DNA of 64,000 bases, from positions 1,426,001 to 1,490,000 of the forward strand of contig NZ_LR134476.1 in the NCBI RefSeq assembly GCF_900637955.1. The letters are read 5' to 3'. This document shows, piece by piece, positions 26,254-35,182 of this stretch. Source of the DNA: Trueperella bialowiezensis. Its GTDB lineage: Bacteria > Actinomycetota > Actinomycetes > Actinomycetales > Actinomycetaceae. The notes under the pieces are model-generated. The model searched no databases. It saw only the letters and a program-made list of their open reading frames with translations, and was not told where the DNA came from. Within the stretch, counting starts at the first letter, position 1. Every line of letters begins with the position of its first letter. The position numbers and the translations under genes are program-made.

Positions 26254-27710
26254 TCACGCAGGTGACGCCCGCGGAAGTTGCGAGCCTCATCCCGAATGGT
26301 GCCACGGTAGCCGGAGACGGGTTCACGATGATGGGCGTGGCGGATGAGATTTATGCGGCTATTGAGCAGTCGTTTCTTGATCGTGGGGTGCCCAATGGTC
26401 TGACGTTCGTGCACGCGGCTGGTCAGTCGAACCGGGTGGACGGTTTGGCGCGGCTAGCTCATCCGGGACTGTTGAAGCGAGTGGTCGGCCCGCATTGGGG
26501 TCTTAACCCGCCGATGGCGAATGTACTCGGCGAGGACGAGGTCGAGGCAATTTGCTTGCCCCAGGGGCAGATCTCTACCTTGTACCGCACGATTGCGGCC
26601 AATAGGCCGGGGCAGCTTTCAACGGTTGGTCTGGGAACCTTCGTCGATCCGCGGCTGGATGGCGGACGGATTAATGATTCTGCGCGGGCGGCGGTTGCAC
26701 CGGAGGACTATGTCAAGCTTGTTCATGTGGATGGGCGCGAGTACCTGTTCTACAAGTCTTTCCCGTTGGATGTGGCGATCATTCGCGGCTCGAAGATTGA
26801 TCCGGATGGCAACATGTCGCAGGACGACGACGTGACGATTCTAGACTCTCTAGCAATTGCACAGGCCGTACACAACAACGGCGGGATCGTGATTGCGCAG
26901 GTGAAAGAGATCGTTGAGCGAGGCGATATACCTGCACGGCTGGTGAACGTGCCTGGTGTGCTCGTGGATTACGTGATGGTGACGTCTGATCCGGCGAAGT
27001 ATCACAAGCAGACGAACTCCGCGATCGAGGTGAACATGGATCTGATCACCGGTTATGCGTCGCCGCAAGAGCTTGCGGATTCGATCATGGCCAATGAGCT
27101 TGAGGATGTTCGCATACGGATTGGTGAGCGTGGCGCGAAGTTGGTTCGCGACGGCGACATCATCAACCTTGGCACGGGCCTGCCTGGAGATTCGATTGGG
27201 CGGGCGCTTGCGACGAGCGGCCAGCTGGCGAAGGTGACCCTCACCGTGGAATCGGGAACCTATGGGGGTGTGCCGTTGGGTGGCGTCGATTTTGGGTGTG
27301 CGTTGCACCCGGCGGCGATCATTGGCCATCCGCAGCAGTTCGATTTTTATAACGGCGGCGGGGTTGACATCACGTTCATGGGGGTCGGCCAGGTAGATGG
27401 CCGTGGGAATATCAACGTCTCCGCGTTCGGTGGCAAGGCTATCGGCTGTGGCGGGTTCATGGACATTGTTGATGGCGCAAAGCGGATTTGTTTCCTCATG
27501 GTGGCGGATTCGAAGCATCCGAAGTGGGTGCACGACGTCGATCAACTCACGTTCTATGGTGCTGCCGCGTTGGACAAGGGGCAGGAGGTTTATCTGGCGT
27601 CAGAACACTATTTGTTGCAGTTGACCGAGCAGGGCTGGAAGGTTCTCGAGGTCGATGATAACGACGCCGCGCGGGAAGCGGCGTCGTACATACACAACGC
27701 GCTGTACTAG
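26250..27710 (+). CDS. Single-chain acyl-CoA transferase (family I, YdiF/Pct-like)
   Basis: A 486-residue fused alpha-beta CoA-transferase that moves CoA between carboxylic acids. The N-terminal half has GDGFTMMGVADEIY and the second half GTGLPGDSIGRAL. The catalytic Glu334 lies in TVESGTYGGVPLGG, corresponding to the ExG motif of propionate and acetoacetate CoA-transferases. The ribosome site GGAGGAGGATACAAGCT is strong and lies inside the SDR gene. In this operon it could activate a 3-keto acid or recover free acid from a product thioester. Confidence 0.88.
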   Translation: MITQVTPAEVASLIPNGATVAGDGFTMMGVADEIYAAIEQSFLDRGVPNGLTFVHAAGQSNRVDGLARLAHPGLLKRVVGPHWGLNPPMANVLGEDEVEAICLPQGQISTLYRTIAANRPGQLSTVGLGTFVDPRLDGGRINDSARAAVAPEDYVKLVHVDGREYLFYKSFPLDVAIIRGSKIDPDGNMSQDDDVTILDSLAIAQAVHNNGGIVIAQVKEIVERGDIPARLVNVPGVLVDYVMVTSDPAKYHKQTNSAIEVNMDLITGYASPQELADSIMANELEDVRIRIGERGAKLVRDGDIINLGTGLPGDSIGRALATSGQLAKVTLTVESGTYGGVPLGGVDFGCALHPAAIIGHPQQFDFYNGGGVDITFMGVGQVDGRGNINVSAFGGKAIGCGGFMDIVDGAKRICFLMVADSKHPKWVHDVDQLTFYGAAALDKGQEVYLASEHYLLQLTEQGWKVLEVDDNDAAREAASYIHNALY

Positions 27711-27732
27711 TGCGATAAGAGAAAGGTAGACA

Positions 27733-28908
27733 ATGGAAAAGATCGTCATTGTTGACGGTGCGCGTACTGCTGTTGGTACGTTCGCGGGTTCGCTTTCCAC
27801 AACACCGAATCACGTGTTGGGTGCGACGGCGATGAAGGCCGCTGTGGAACGTTCCGGCGTTCCGATGGACAAGATCGACGAGGTGATCGTCGGATGTGTG
27901 GGTCAGGTTGGTGGGGATGCATTCCTCGCCCGCCGGATCGCCCTCGAGGCGGGCGTTCGGAAAGACTCGACCGCGTTCACAGTGAACCGGTTGTGTGGCT
28001 CGGGCTTGCAAGCCGTGCAGTCGGCTGCGCACGAACTGCGTGCGGGGGATTCGACGTTCGTCGTCGCCGGTGGTTCGGAGAACATGTCGAACCAACCGTT
28101 TATGGATTTTCAGGCACGTAATGGGTGGCGAACCGGAAACCATACGTTGGTGGACGGCACGATGTCGCTGGTCACCGATCCGTTCGGGAATTATCCGATG
28201 GGTGTGACAGCCGAGAATGTGGCGGATAAGTATGGTATTTCACGTGAGGATCAGGATGCTTTCGCGGCGCGTTCCCAGCGGCTTGCTGCCAAGGCTCAGG
28301 AAGCTGGGCTGTTCAAGGATGAGATCACGGATATCACCGTGAAAGAGCGTAAGTCGGAGCGGGTCTTTAATGTGGACGAGCATTTGCGCCCCACATCGGA
28401 TGAGGAAAAGCTGGCAAGGCTCAGACCGGCTTTCCGTGAAGGAGGTTCCGTTACCGCCGGAAACTCTTCGGGCATTAACGATGCTGCAGCAATGCTAGTG
28501 CTGACCACCGAATCTGCCGCAAAGGCTGAGGGGCTCGAACCGATTGGTGAGCTCGTCAGTTTTGCGAAAGCCGGACTCGCTCCCGAGGTCATGGGATTTG
28601 CGCCTGCTCTAGCGATTCCCCGTGCTCTCGAAAAGGCGGGCCTGAGCCTTGCCGATATCGATTGGATTGAATTGAACGAAGCCTTCGCCGCTCAAGCTCT
28701 GGCTGTTGTCCGCGATCAAAACCTCGATATGGACAAGACTAACCCACTCGGTGGTGCAATCGCACTCGGGCATCCGGTTGGCGCGACGGGCGCCATCCTC
28801 ACCTTGCGTACCCTTTACAACCTCCAGCGCACAGATAAGGAACACGGACTCGTGTCGATGTGCATTGGCGGCGGCCAGGGTGTGGCAGCAGTATTCCGCG
28901 CGATGTAA
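27733..28908 (+). CDS. Thiolase, acetyl-CoA C-acyltransferase family
   Basis: A 391-residue type II thiolase that cleaves 3-ketoacyl-CoA with CoA, or runs the reverse condensation. The nucleophile Cys88 is in NRLCGSGLQAV. The oxyanion and base motifs NEAFAAQAL, GGAIALGHPVGATGA and the second catalytic Cys in MCIGGGQG are all present. It is co-directional, 22 bases after the CoA-transferase, with GAGAAAGG upstream. In context the likely reaction is cleavage of a 3-keto sugar-acid CoA rather than bulk fatty-acid oxidation, since no acyl-CoA dehydrogenase or enoyl-CoA hydratase is present. This is inference. Confidence 0.93.
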   Translation: MEKIVIVDGARTAVGTFAGSLSTTPNHVLGATAMKAAVERSGVPMDKIDEVIVGCVGQVGGDAFLARRIALEAGVRKDSTAFTVNRLCGSGLQAVQSAAHELRAGDSTFVVAGGSENMSNQPFMDFQARNGWRTGNHTLVDGTMSLVTDPFGNYPMGVTAENVADKYGISREDQDAFAARSQRLAAKAQEAGLFKDEITDITVKERKSERVFNVDEHLRPTSDEEKLARLRPAFREGGSVTAGNSSGINDAAAMLVLTTESAAKAEGLEPIGELVSFAKAGLAPEVMGFAPALAIPRALEKAGLSLADIDWIELNEAFAAQALAVVRDQNLDMDKTNPLGGAIALGHPVGATGAILTLRTLYNLQRTDKEHGLVSMCIGGGQGVAAVFRAM

Positions 28909-28921
28909 GGAGACATAAACT

Positions 28922-29809
28922 ATGAAAATTACGAAGGTTATCGATCTCAAGCCAAACCTTGGTGAAGGACCAATCTGGGATGTCGAAACTCAAAAGCTGT
29001 GGTGGATAGATTCTCAAGATGGTCGCTTATTCATGCACAACGAGGATACGACTGATCTTCGGGTTTGGGATGTCCGAGAAAAGATCGGTTCTATGGCTCT
29101 GTACAAGGACGGTAAATCTGCGATAGTCGCCCTGCAAACGGGGCTTTATAAGTACGATTTGGAATCTGACAAGGCCGAATTACTTGTTGATCCGGAGCCG
29201 GAGCTTCCAAAGAATCGTCTCAATGATGGAAAGGTTGATGCTCGCGGCCGTTTCGTGTTTGGTTCCATGGACACGCTAGAAGAGCAAGCGAGCGGCAAAC
29301 TTTATTCCTACGAAGAGGGCAAAGGCCTCACAGTTCTTGACGAAGGAATCATTTGTTCCAACGGTCCGTGCTGGTCGCCAGACGGATCCATTTTTTACTT
29401 TGCTGATACCTGGACGGGAGAAATCTGGGCCTACGACTACAACCTGGAAGATGGTTCAGTTTCGAACCGTCGCGTATTTGCAAAGGTGGATCAATCCGAC
29501 GGCGGAGCTTGTGATGGCATGACTGTCGATGCAGAAGGCTTTGTGTGGCAGGCCCACGTATATGCAGGAAAGATCAATCGTTACGATCCTGACGGGGTAC
29601 TTGAACGGCAAATTGACATGCCGGTCAAGAAGGTTACCTGCCCTGTATTTGGTGGGCCGAATCTTGACCGCCTCTACGTAACGACTATGGCGAGGCCGCC
29701 GTTGCCTAGATTCCCGGAAGACGGACCAGATCGCGGCGCTTTGTATGTGATTGATGACATTGGCGTCTGCGGGTATGAGACGCCTCGGTTTGGAAAGGAG
29801 GTCATCTGA
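28922..29809 (+). CDS. SMP-30/gluconolactonase-family lactonase
   Basis: A 295-residue six-bladed beta-propeller lactonase, the family that hydrolyses sugar lactones to aldonic acids using a divalent metal. The expected metal ligands are visible: Glu15 in LGEGPIWD, Asn in RLNDGKVD, Asn in SNGPCWSPDG and Asp in ACDGMTVDAEG. GGAGACATAAACT precedes the ATG. Its GC content is clearly below that of the upstream thiolase (one 60-base line counted by hand has 30 G+C), a trait shared with the next gene, so the pair may have been acquired separately. The stop overlaps the transporter start (TGATG). Confidence 0.9.
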   Translation: MKITKVIDLKPNLGEGPIWDVETQKLWWIDSQDGRLFMHNEDTTDLRVWDVREKIGSMALYKDGKSAIVALQTGLYKYDLESDKAELLVDPEPELPKNRLNDGKVDARGRFVFGSMDTLEEQASGKLYSYEEGKGLTVLDEGIICSNGPCWSPDGSIFYFADTWTGEIWAYDYNLEDGSVSNRRVFAKVDQSDGGACDGMTVDAEGFVWQAHVYAGKINRYDPDGVLERQIDMPVKKVTCPVFGGPNLDRLYVTTMARPPLPRFPEDGPDRGALYVIDDIGVCGYETPRFGKEVI

Positions 29810-31146
29810 TGTCAGAAATGAAAGTGGGGCGGAATGCTGCCCCGTTGAGGCTCATCCCACGAGGGTCATGGGTAGCATTGGGCGTCACATGGCTCATCTG
29901 GGCAATTAACGCATTTGATCGTGAAGTCATCCTGCGGCTCGGCCCGGTTATATCGGATCATTTTGATCTTTCTCCCGAGGCGTGGGGCGGAATAACCTCG
30001 CTGATTATGTTCGCACTCGCAATTTTCCCGATCTATGCATCGAGAATGAGTGATAAGCATGGAGTAGGTTGGAAGCGTGCCGCCTTCCAGGTTCCGCTTG
30101 TGATTGGCTACAACCTGATCTCAGCAATAACCGGAATCAAAGCTGTCGCTAACAACCTAGTTGTGTTCATCGCTCTGCGAATCGGCGTGAATCTAGGAGC
30201 CGGTGCTGGAGAGCCAATTGGTATTTCCAATACGACTGAATGGTGGCCGAAAGAACGTCGTGGGTTTGCCCTTGGTGTTCACCACACTGGCTATCCAATC
30301 GGAGCTCTTCTATCTGGCCTTGCAGTGGCGTGGGTGCTGAAGACATTTGGTGACGACAATTGGATGTACGTGTTCTTCATCGGATTGATTGTTTCCATTC
30401 CAGTGATGATGTTCTGGAAATGGTACTCGACCCGTGAGCGCATCCAAGAAACATATCGCGTGATCGAAGAGAACGGCATGACCGTTCCCATTGATCCCGA
30501 GCAGGAAGCGATTCATGCTGAAGCTGAAGATGCCGTCGGGAAGTGCCTCAGGAACAAGGTAGTTATGCTGACGTCGGGAACCACGATGCTTACCCAGATC
30601 GTATACATGGGTATCAATTACGTTCTCCCGTTATACCTTGCGAACATCATGGGCCTCGATTTTTCTCAGGCAGCCGCGTATTCAATTGTTTTCACGATTA
30701 CCGGAGCCCTCGGGCAGATCTTCTGGCCAACGCTCTCTGATTATCTTGGACGCCGCAAGACTATCCTCCTTTGTGGCGTCTGGATGGCAATCGGTGTTGG
30801 CGGCTTCTACTTCGTGAGCAACATCAGCATGTATGTTGCACTCCAACTGTTCTTTGGGCTGGTAGCAAACGCAGTCTGGCCGGTGTACTACGCTGCGGCT
30901 ACAGATAATGCTCCGGATGGAGCGCATGGAACAGCAAACGGGTTCATCACTACTGCAATGTTTATCGGTGGCGGACTTGCCCCGATTCTCATGGGATGGT
31001 TGATCGGGCTCGGCGGTGGCTGGGAAGCTGCCGCGGGCTACAACTACACGTTCCTGTTCATGGCAGGATGTGCAATTCTCGGAGTGGTCTTGCAACTGTT
31101 CATTCCAAAGGGAACGCTCGAAGTAAAGGAGGACTCGACCAACTAG
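29809..31146 (+). CDS. MFS transporter, sugar-acid type
   Basis: A 445-residue major facilitator with 12 expected helices. The loop between helices 2 and 3 reads YASRMSDKHGVGWKRAA, a variant of the MFS DxxG signature, and the second half has WPTLSDYLGRRKT. The amino end and IGVNLGAGAGEPIGIS resemble anion:cation symporters that import aldonates and hexuronates, but the substrate is not proven. It is translationally coupled to the lactonase and shares its lower GC content. The likely task is import of the lactone or aldonic acid consumed by this operon. Confidence 0.85.
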   Translation: MSEMKVGRNAAPLRLIPRGSWVALGVTWLIWAINAFDREVILRLGPVISDHFDLSPEAWGGITSLIMFALAIFPIYASRMSDKHGVGWKRAAFQVPLVIGYNLISAITGIKAVANNLVVFIALRIGVNLGAGAGEPIGISNTTEWWPKERRGFALGVHHTGYPIGALLSGLAVAWVLKTFGDDNWMYVFFIGLIVSIPVMMFWKWYSTRERIQETYRVIEENGMTVPIDPEQEAIHAEAEDAVGKCLRNKVVMLTSGTTMLTQIVYMGINYVLPLYLANIMGLDFSQAAAYSIVFTITGALGQIFWPTLSDYLGRRKTILLCGVWMAIGVGGFYFVSNISMYVALQLFFGLVANAVWPVYYAAATDNAPDGAHGTANGFITTAMFIGGGLAPILMGWLIGLGGGWEAAAGYNYTFLFMAGCAILGVVLQLFIPKGTLEVKEDSTN

Positions 31147-31220
31147 ACACTTTTGTTCGACACATCCAACACGTGAGAGATGGGCGCCTCTCGTTGGCGG
31201 GATACTTAGCTATCTCAAAT

Positions 31221-31253
31221 GTGTGGGAGCTGGTCCTCCACCAGCTCCCACAC
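31221..31253 (+). terminator. Strong hairpin after the MFS gene
   Basis: A perfect 14-bp stem GTGTGGGAGCTGGT/ACCAGCTCCCACAC with loop CCTCC. There is no T-run, so it may be a partial terminator separating the glycerate kinase and ligase genes from the upstream genes, or an RNA-stabilising structure. Confidence 0.6.
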
Positions 31254-31331
31254 CGCCCGCCAAAGGTCGGCCAGTCGCTATGCACAGCACGAGCAGGCTG
31301 ACCACTTTGCCAGCACCTCAAGGGAGAGATA

Positions 31332-32537
31332 ATGAAATTCGTTCTTGCTCCGGATTCGTTCAAGGGAACGATGTCGGCCGCTCGGGTAGCAAGCATCATG
31401 GCTGACGCCGTTCACGCCGTCTTCCCCGATGCGCAATGCCTCGAGATCCCCATGGCCGACGGCGGCGAGGGCACAACGCAGTCCCTCGTTGACGCCCTCG
31501 CCGGTGAGCTTCGCACGGCAGCGGTCACCGATGCGCTCGGCCACTCCCGTGAGGCACATTTCGGATGGATTCCAGCCGAGCGGCTCGCCGTCGTCGAAAT
31601 CGCACAAGCGGCAGGCATTGAACACATCGCCGCCGCAGATCGCGACCCGCGCTCCGCCACCACCCGCGGCGTCGGCCAGTTACTTACCCACATCCTCGAC
31701 CTCGAACCAGCAAGAATAATCGTGGGTCTCGGCGGTTCGGCAACTAACGACGGCGGATGGGGGATGGCACGCGAACTTGGCGTCAGAGTGTTCGATTCTC
31801 AGGGTGAGTCGCTTGCGGATCGCCCCCTCGAGTTAGCTCGTGCACAACGCCTAGACGTGAGTGGGCTCGACCCACGCTGGGCAGCCGTTGAGATCACGCT
31901 CGCCTGCGACGTTAATAATCCGCTCACAGGCCCCAACGGAGCGAGCGCCGTCTTCGGGCCGCAAAAAGGGTTGAGCGAAACCGACGTCAGCATTTTCGAC
32001 TCCGCGCTCGCGGTGTGGGGCGATCTGTTGGACTCACACGCACAGCAGGCTGGCGTCGCACATGCGCCCACGCAGATATCGAAAACGCCCGGCGCAGGCG
32101 CAGCCGGAGGTCTTGGGGCTGCCTTCATGGCACTATTCGGTGCCACACCGCGCCGCGGCGTCGAGCTGGTGATCGACACCGTGCGCCTCGGCGAACACTT
32201 ACGCAATGCCCACATTGTTTTCACCGGTGAAGGCTCCATAGATTTTCAAACAAAATTCGGCAAAACCCCTTGGGGCGTTATGCGCGCCGCGCGTGAACAG
32301 GGAATCCCCACGATCGCGTTCGCCGGAAATCTTGGACACGGAGTAGAAGAACTCCACGACGCTGGGTTTTCGGCCATCGTGCCGACGGTTCGGAAAGTGG
32401 GCACGCTTGCCGATGCTCTGGCTAACGCGGAGAAGTCGCTTTTTGAAGCCGTGCGTATGACCTGTCGAATCCTTGCGACTAGCGTTTCGGAGTCTCGGCA
32501 CTTAACTCAACAAGACTGTAAGGAGGAAAAACCATGA
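31332..32537 (+). CDS. Glycerate kinase (GarK/GlxK family)
   Basis: A 401-residue glycerate kinase of the GK-II type, which phosphorylates glycerate with ATP, usually to 2-phosphoglycerate. The N-terminus FVLAPDSFKGTMSA and IPMADGGEGTTQSL are diagnostic, followed by LGGSATNDGGWGMARELG, LACDVNNPLTGPNGAS and the C-terminal FTGEGSIDFQTKFGKTPWGV. The last 25 residues extend slightly past the usual end. GGGAGAG precedes the ATG. The stop overlaps the acyl-CoA ligase start by four bases. Its presence implies that the operon's pathway yields free glycerate. Confidence 0.94.
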   Translation: MKFVLAPDSFKGTMSAARVASIMADAVHAVFPDAQCLEIPMADGGEGTTQSLVDALAGELRTAAVTDALGHSREAHFGWIPAERLAVVEIAQAAGIEHIAAADRDPRSATTRGVGQLLTHILDLEPARIIVGLGGSATNDGGWGMARELGVRVFDSQGESLADRPLELARAQRLDVSGLDPRWAAVEITLACDVNNPLTGPNGASAVFGPQKGLSETDVSIFDSALAVWGDLLDSHAQQAGVAHAPTQISKTPGAGAAGGLGAAFMALFGATPRRGVELVIDTVRLGEHLRNAHIVFTGEGSIDFQTKFGKTPWGVMRAAREQGIPTIAFAGNLGHGVEELHDAGFSAIVPTVRKVGTLADALANAEKSLFEAVRMTCRILATSVSESRHLTQQDCKEEKP

Positions 32538-34120
32538 TCGTAGGCGATACCCTCTGGCCTTCTGATATCACCGCAGATATACGTGAGGTTAAGGTATATA
32601 ACCGCACGGTGCGCACCTATGTGCCCGGCCCACAGTCGCTTTATGAAACCCTGGCCGACACGGCTGCGAAGTTTCCGGACAAGATCGCGATCTATGCCGA
32701 AGACGGCAACCGGTTCACGTTCGCCCAGGTGCGGGAGCTCGTGGATGGATTTGCGGGCTACCTCGCCCAGCGCTACGCGATCACCACAGGGAAGCGGGTG
32801 GGGGTGTTGCTCGATAACGGGATCGATTTCATCACCGTCTTCTATGCCACCAACCGGCTGGGTGCGATTATCGTGCCGCTTCCGGGCAAGTTCCGGCGTG
32901 CCGAGATCGACGCGCTCAGCGAGCGGGCGCGGCTTGACCTTGTCGTATGCCAACCCGAACAAGCCGACTGGTTCGCGGACATGCCGGTGATAACGACGTC
33001 GTCGAATACGTGCGCAGCTGGACTGCCCTCTTGGCACACGCCCCACGGACTGGAAGGCGTGCCCATGCCGGTGATCGAAAACGACGCGGTGCTGCTGTTT
33101 ACGTCGGGAACGACGTCGCTGAGCAAAGGCGTGCTGCTGACAAACATGAATGCTGTGCACGCGGTGCGCAGTTACGCGCGCGTGCTGGACTTGTCGAGCG
33201 ATGACACCACGATTATCGCCGTACCGATCTACCATGTGACGGGCATGATCGCGATTATCGGTCTGTTCGTGTATCTAGGCGGGGCGATACATATTCAAAA
33301 GCGGATGGAGGGCAGGCCGTTCGTGAAAGAGATTTACACGTCTGGGGTGAGTTTCGTGCACGCGTCGCCTACGGTGTTCGCCATGATGCTTGAGGAACGC
33401 GACCGATTCCCGCAGCTGCCCTCCGTACAGAAAATGGCATGCGGAGCGGCGCACATGCCGGTCACGCGGATTGCTGAATTGCATGAGTGGATGCCGCACA
33501 TGCAGTTCCGCACGGTCTACGGGCTTACCGAGACGTGTTCTCCCGCGTTCGTGTTTCCGTGCGATGCAGCGACGTCTGCGGATCTCGGTAGCTCAGGCAT
33601 GCCAATTCCGGGCCTTGACGTGATGATTTGTGATGACGACACCGAGCTGCCCATCGGGGAAGTGGGGGAGATCGTACTACGTGGTGCGAATATTGCGCGC
33701 CGATATGACGGGCTAGAAACCGAGGCTCTCAGCGAAGACGGCTGGCTGCGGACCGGCGACATCGGGCGAGCGACTCCCGGCGGGTACATCTACGTGTTGG
33801 ATCGGAAGAAAGACATGATTAACCGAGGCGGCGAGAAAATCTGGTGTATTGATGTCGAGGAAGAGCTGCGCAGGCTGGATGGCGTGGAGGACGCCTGCGT
33901 GGTGGGCGTGCCGGATCCTTTTTATGGTGAGGTCGCGGCCGCTGCAGTAGTGTTGCGCGACGGCGAGGAAACCAGCGAGGTAGAGCTGAAGGAAGCGCTT
34001 AATAAGCGGCTGGCACGCTATCAGGTGCCAGTATATTTCCGGCGAGTGCCTGCCATTCCGCTGACGCCGGGCTCGAAGGTGGATAAGAGGGCGGTTCGGG
34101 CGCTTTTTGCTGACGTCTAG
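32534..34120 (+). CDS. Class I adenylate-forming acyl-CoA ligase
   Basis: A 528-residue acyl-CoA synthetase: it activates a carboxylic acid with ATP to an acyl-adenylate and then to a CoA thioester. Motifs in order are LLFTSGTTSLSKGVLLT (AMP-binding loop), YGLTETCSPA, GWLRTGDIG and DRKKDMINRGGEKI, with the catalytic Lys of the C-terminal lobe in TPGSKVDKRAV. AGGAGG lies just before the ATG, inside the glycerate kinase gene. The substrate cannot be read from sequence. In this operon it would suit activation of a hydroxy- or keto-acid before thiolysis. Confidence 0.9.
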   Translation: MIVGDTLWPSDITADIREVKVYNRTVRTYVPGPQSLYETLADTAAKFPDKIAIYAEDGNRFTFAQVRELVDGFAGYLAQRYAITTGKRVGVLLDNGIDFITVFYATNRLGAIIVPLPGKFRRAEIDALSERARLDLVVCQPEQADWFADMPVITTSSNTCAAGLPSWHTPHGLEGVPMPVIENDAVLLFTSGTTSLSKGVLLTNMNAVHAVRSYARVLDLSSDDTTIIAVPIYHVTGMIAIIGLFVYLGGAIHIQKRMEGRPFVKEIYTSGVSFVHASPTVFAMMLEERDRFPQLPSVQKMACGAAHMPVTRIAELHEWMPHMQFRTVYGLTETCSPAFVFPCDAATSADLGSSGMPIPGLDVMICDDDTELPIGEVGEIVLRGANIARRYDGLETEALSEDGWLRTGDIGRATPGGYIYVLDRKKDMINRGGEKIWCIDVEEELRRLDGVEDACVVGVPDPFYGEVAAAAVVLRDGEETSEVELKEALNKRLARYQVPVYFRRVPAIPLTPGSKVDKRAVRALFADV

Positions 34121-34214
34121 TGTGGTCGACCGGGATTCAGATTGAGGTTTTCGGGCTTGCTGCACTATACGAGCAACGTTTCGGCAAATCTCAATTATTA
34201 GCTCCCGGTTTTGC

Positions 34215-34649
34215 TTAGCGTTTGATGACGAAGCGCTCCGGATCTTCGCGATCTACGTAAATCGTCACCTCTTGGCCCTCGTCGAGGAAGGGCCGCACGC
34301 CTTCGTAGACTTTCGTGAACGCCCGGGTGTCCGAGCCGTGCGTGCCGGTGGCGGTGAGCACGTAGTGCGTCTTGCCGGAGATCGCTGATTGCACCTTACG
34401 TTCGATTGCGGTGACCACGCCCCAGTAGGGGATTCCGCTTTCGACCAGCTGGGAATCTGCAGCATTGGCCCGCAGGTTGTAGAGCGCGAGCCCGCACCCG
34501 CCGACGACGAAGGCGCCCGCCACAGCCATGAAGCCCCATGGAAAGGAGGTGCCGCTGCCGCGGTGATCGGTGAAGATGAGTACCGCGGCGAAAACGCCGA
34601 ACAGGGCCAGTACCGCGCCGACTATCGCTAGCGCCATTCGCCTATTCAT
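34215..34649 (-). CDS. Small two-helix membrane protein, DUF3592-like (copy 3)
   Basis: A 144-residue protein with two N-terminal hydrophobic helices (about 5-27 and 38-58) and a soluble beta-rich domain ending in VTIYVDREDPERFVIKR. The ending VDxxDPxxF is shared with the two genes upstream. The fold resembles DUF3592 (unknown function). Its start overlaps the end of the middle copy by eight bases, so all three form one minus-strand operon. Confidence 0.6.
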   Translation of the reverse strand: MNRRMALAIVGAVLALFGVFAAVLIFTDHRGSGTSFPWGFMAVAGAFVVGGCGLALYNLRANAADSQLVESGIPYWGVVTAIERKVQSAISGKTHYVLTATGTHGSDTRAFTKVYEGVRPFLDEGQEVTIYVDREDPERFVIKR

Positions 34650-35154
34650 CTGCTTCCCCTTCCGTGGTTGCGCCGTGCGCCTGTGCTAGGTGTCGATTCT
34701 GTTCTTGCAGCATCTCGGGAATGATGATGAGGTATTGCGCTGGATCGTCCGGGTCGATCCCAATGTCTACTCGGTGGCCTTCTTGCACGCTGGGCTTTGT
34801 GAAGGAGAAGGTCTGGGTGTAGGTGGCGCCGTCGTTATCCTTAGCCTCGACCATCCACGGGTGTTGGCCGTTGATAATAACGTCCGGGTTGGGCACCACG
34901 CGCGTGACACGCGCTGTGATGCGCGGGCATGTGAGCAGCCGGGCCTCGCGGGCGACGAAGCGTTGCCGTGCGCGGGAGAATGCCACGAAGCTGGATATCC
35001 CCATGAGGATGCCGAGAACGAGGATCACGCCACCCACGGGCACCATGTCCGAAATGCCTTGCCATATGCCGAAGAGAAGGATGATGGCGCCGCCGAGGAA
35101 GACGATGGGGGCGAGGGCCGTGAGAACCGCGAACTTGCGAAGGGAATAATCCAT
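34642..35154 (-). CDS. Small two-helix membrane protein, DUF3592-like (copy 2)
   Basis: A 170-residue relative of the neighbouring copies: two hydrophobic helices (about 10-32 and 37-58), then a soluble domain with VDIGIDPDDPAQYLIIIP and an added polar, Gln/Glu-rich C-terminal tail of about 20 residues. No catalytic motif is visible. Function unknown. Confidence 0.6.
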   Translation of the reverse strand: MDYSLRKFAVLTALAPIVFLGGAIILLFGIWQGISDMVPVGGVILVLGILMGISSFVAFSRARQRFVAREARLLTCPRITARVTRVVPNPDVIINGQHPWMVEAKDNDGATYTQTFSFTKPSVQEGHRVDIGIDPDDPAQYLIIIPEMLQEQNRHLAQAHGATTEGEADE

Positions 35155-35182
35155 GCCTCTAGCCTATCGTTCGCTGGCGTTG

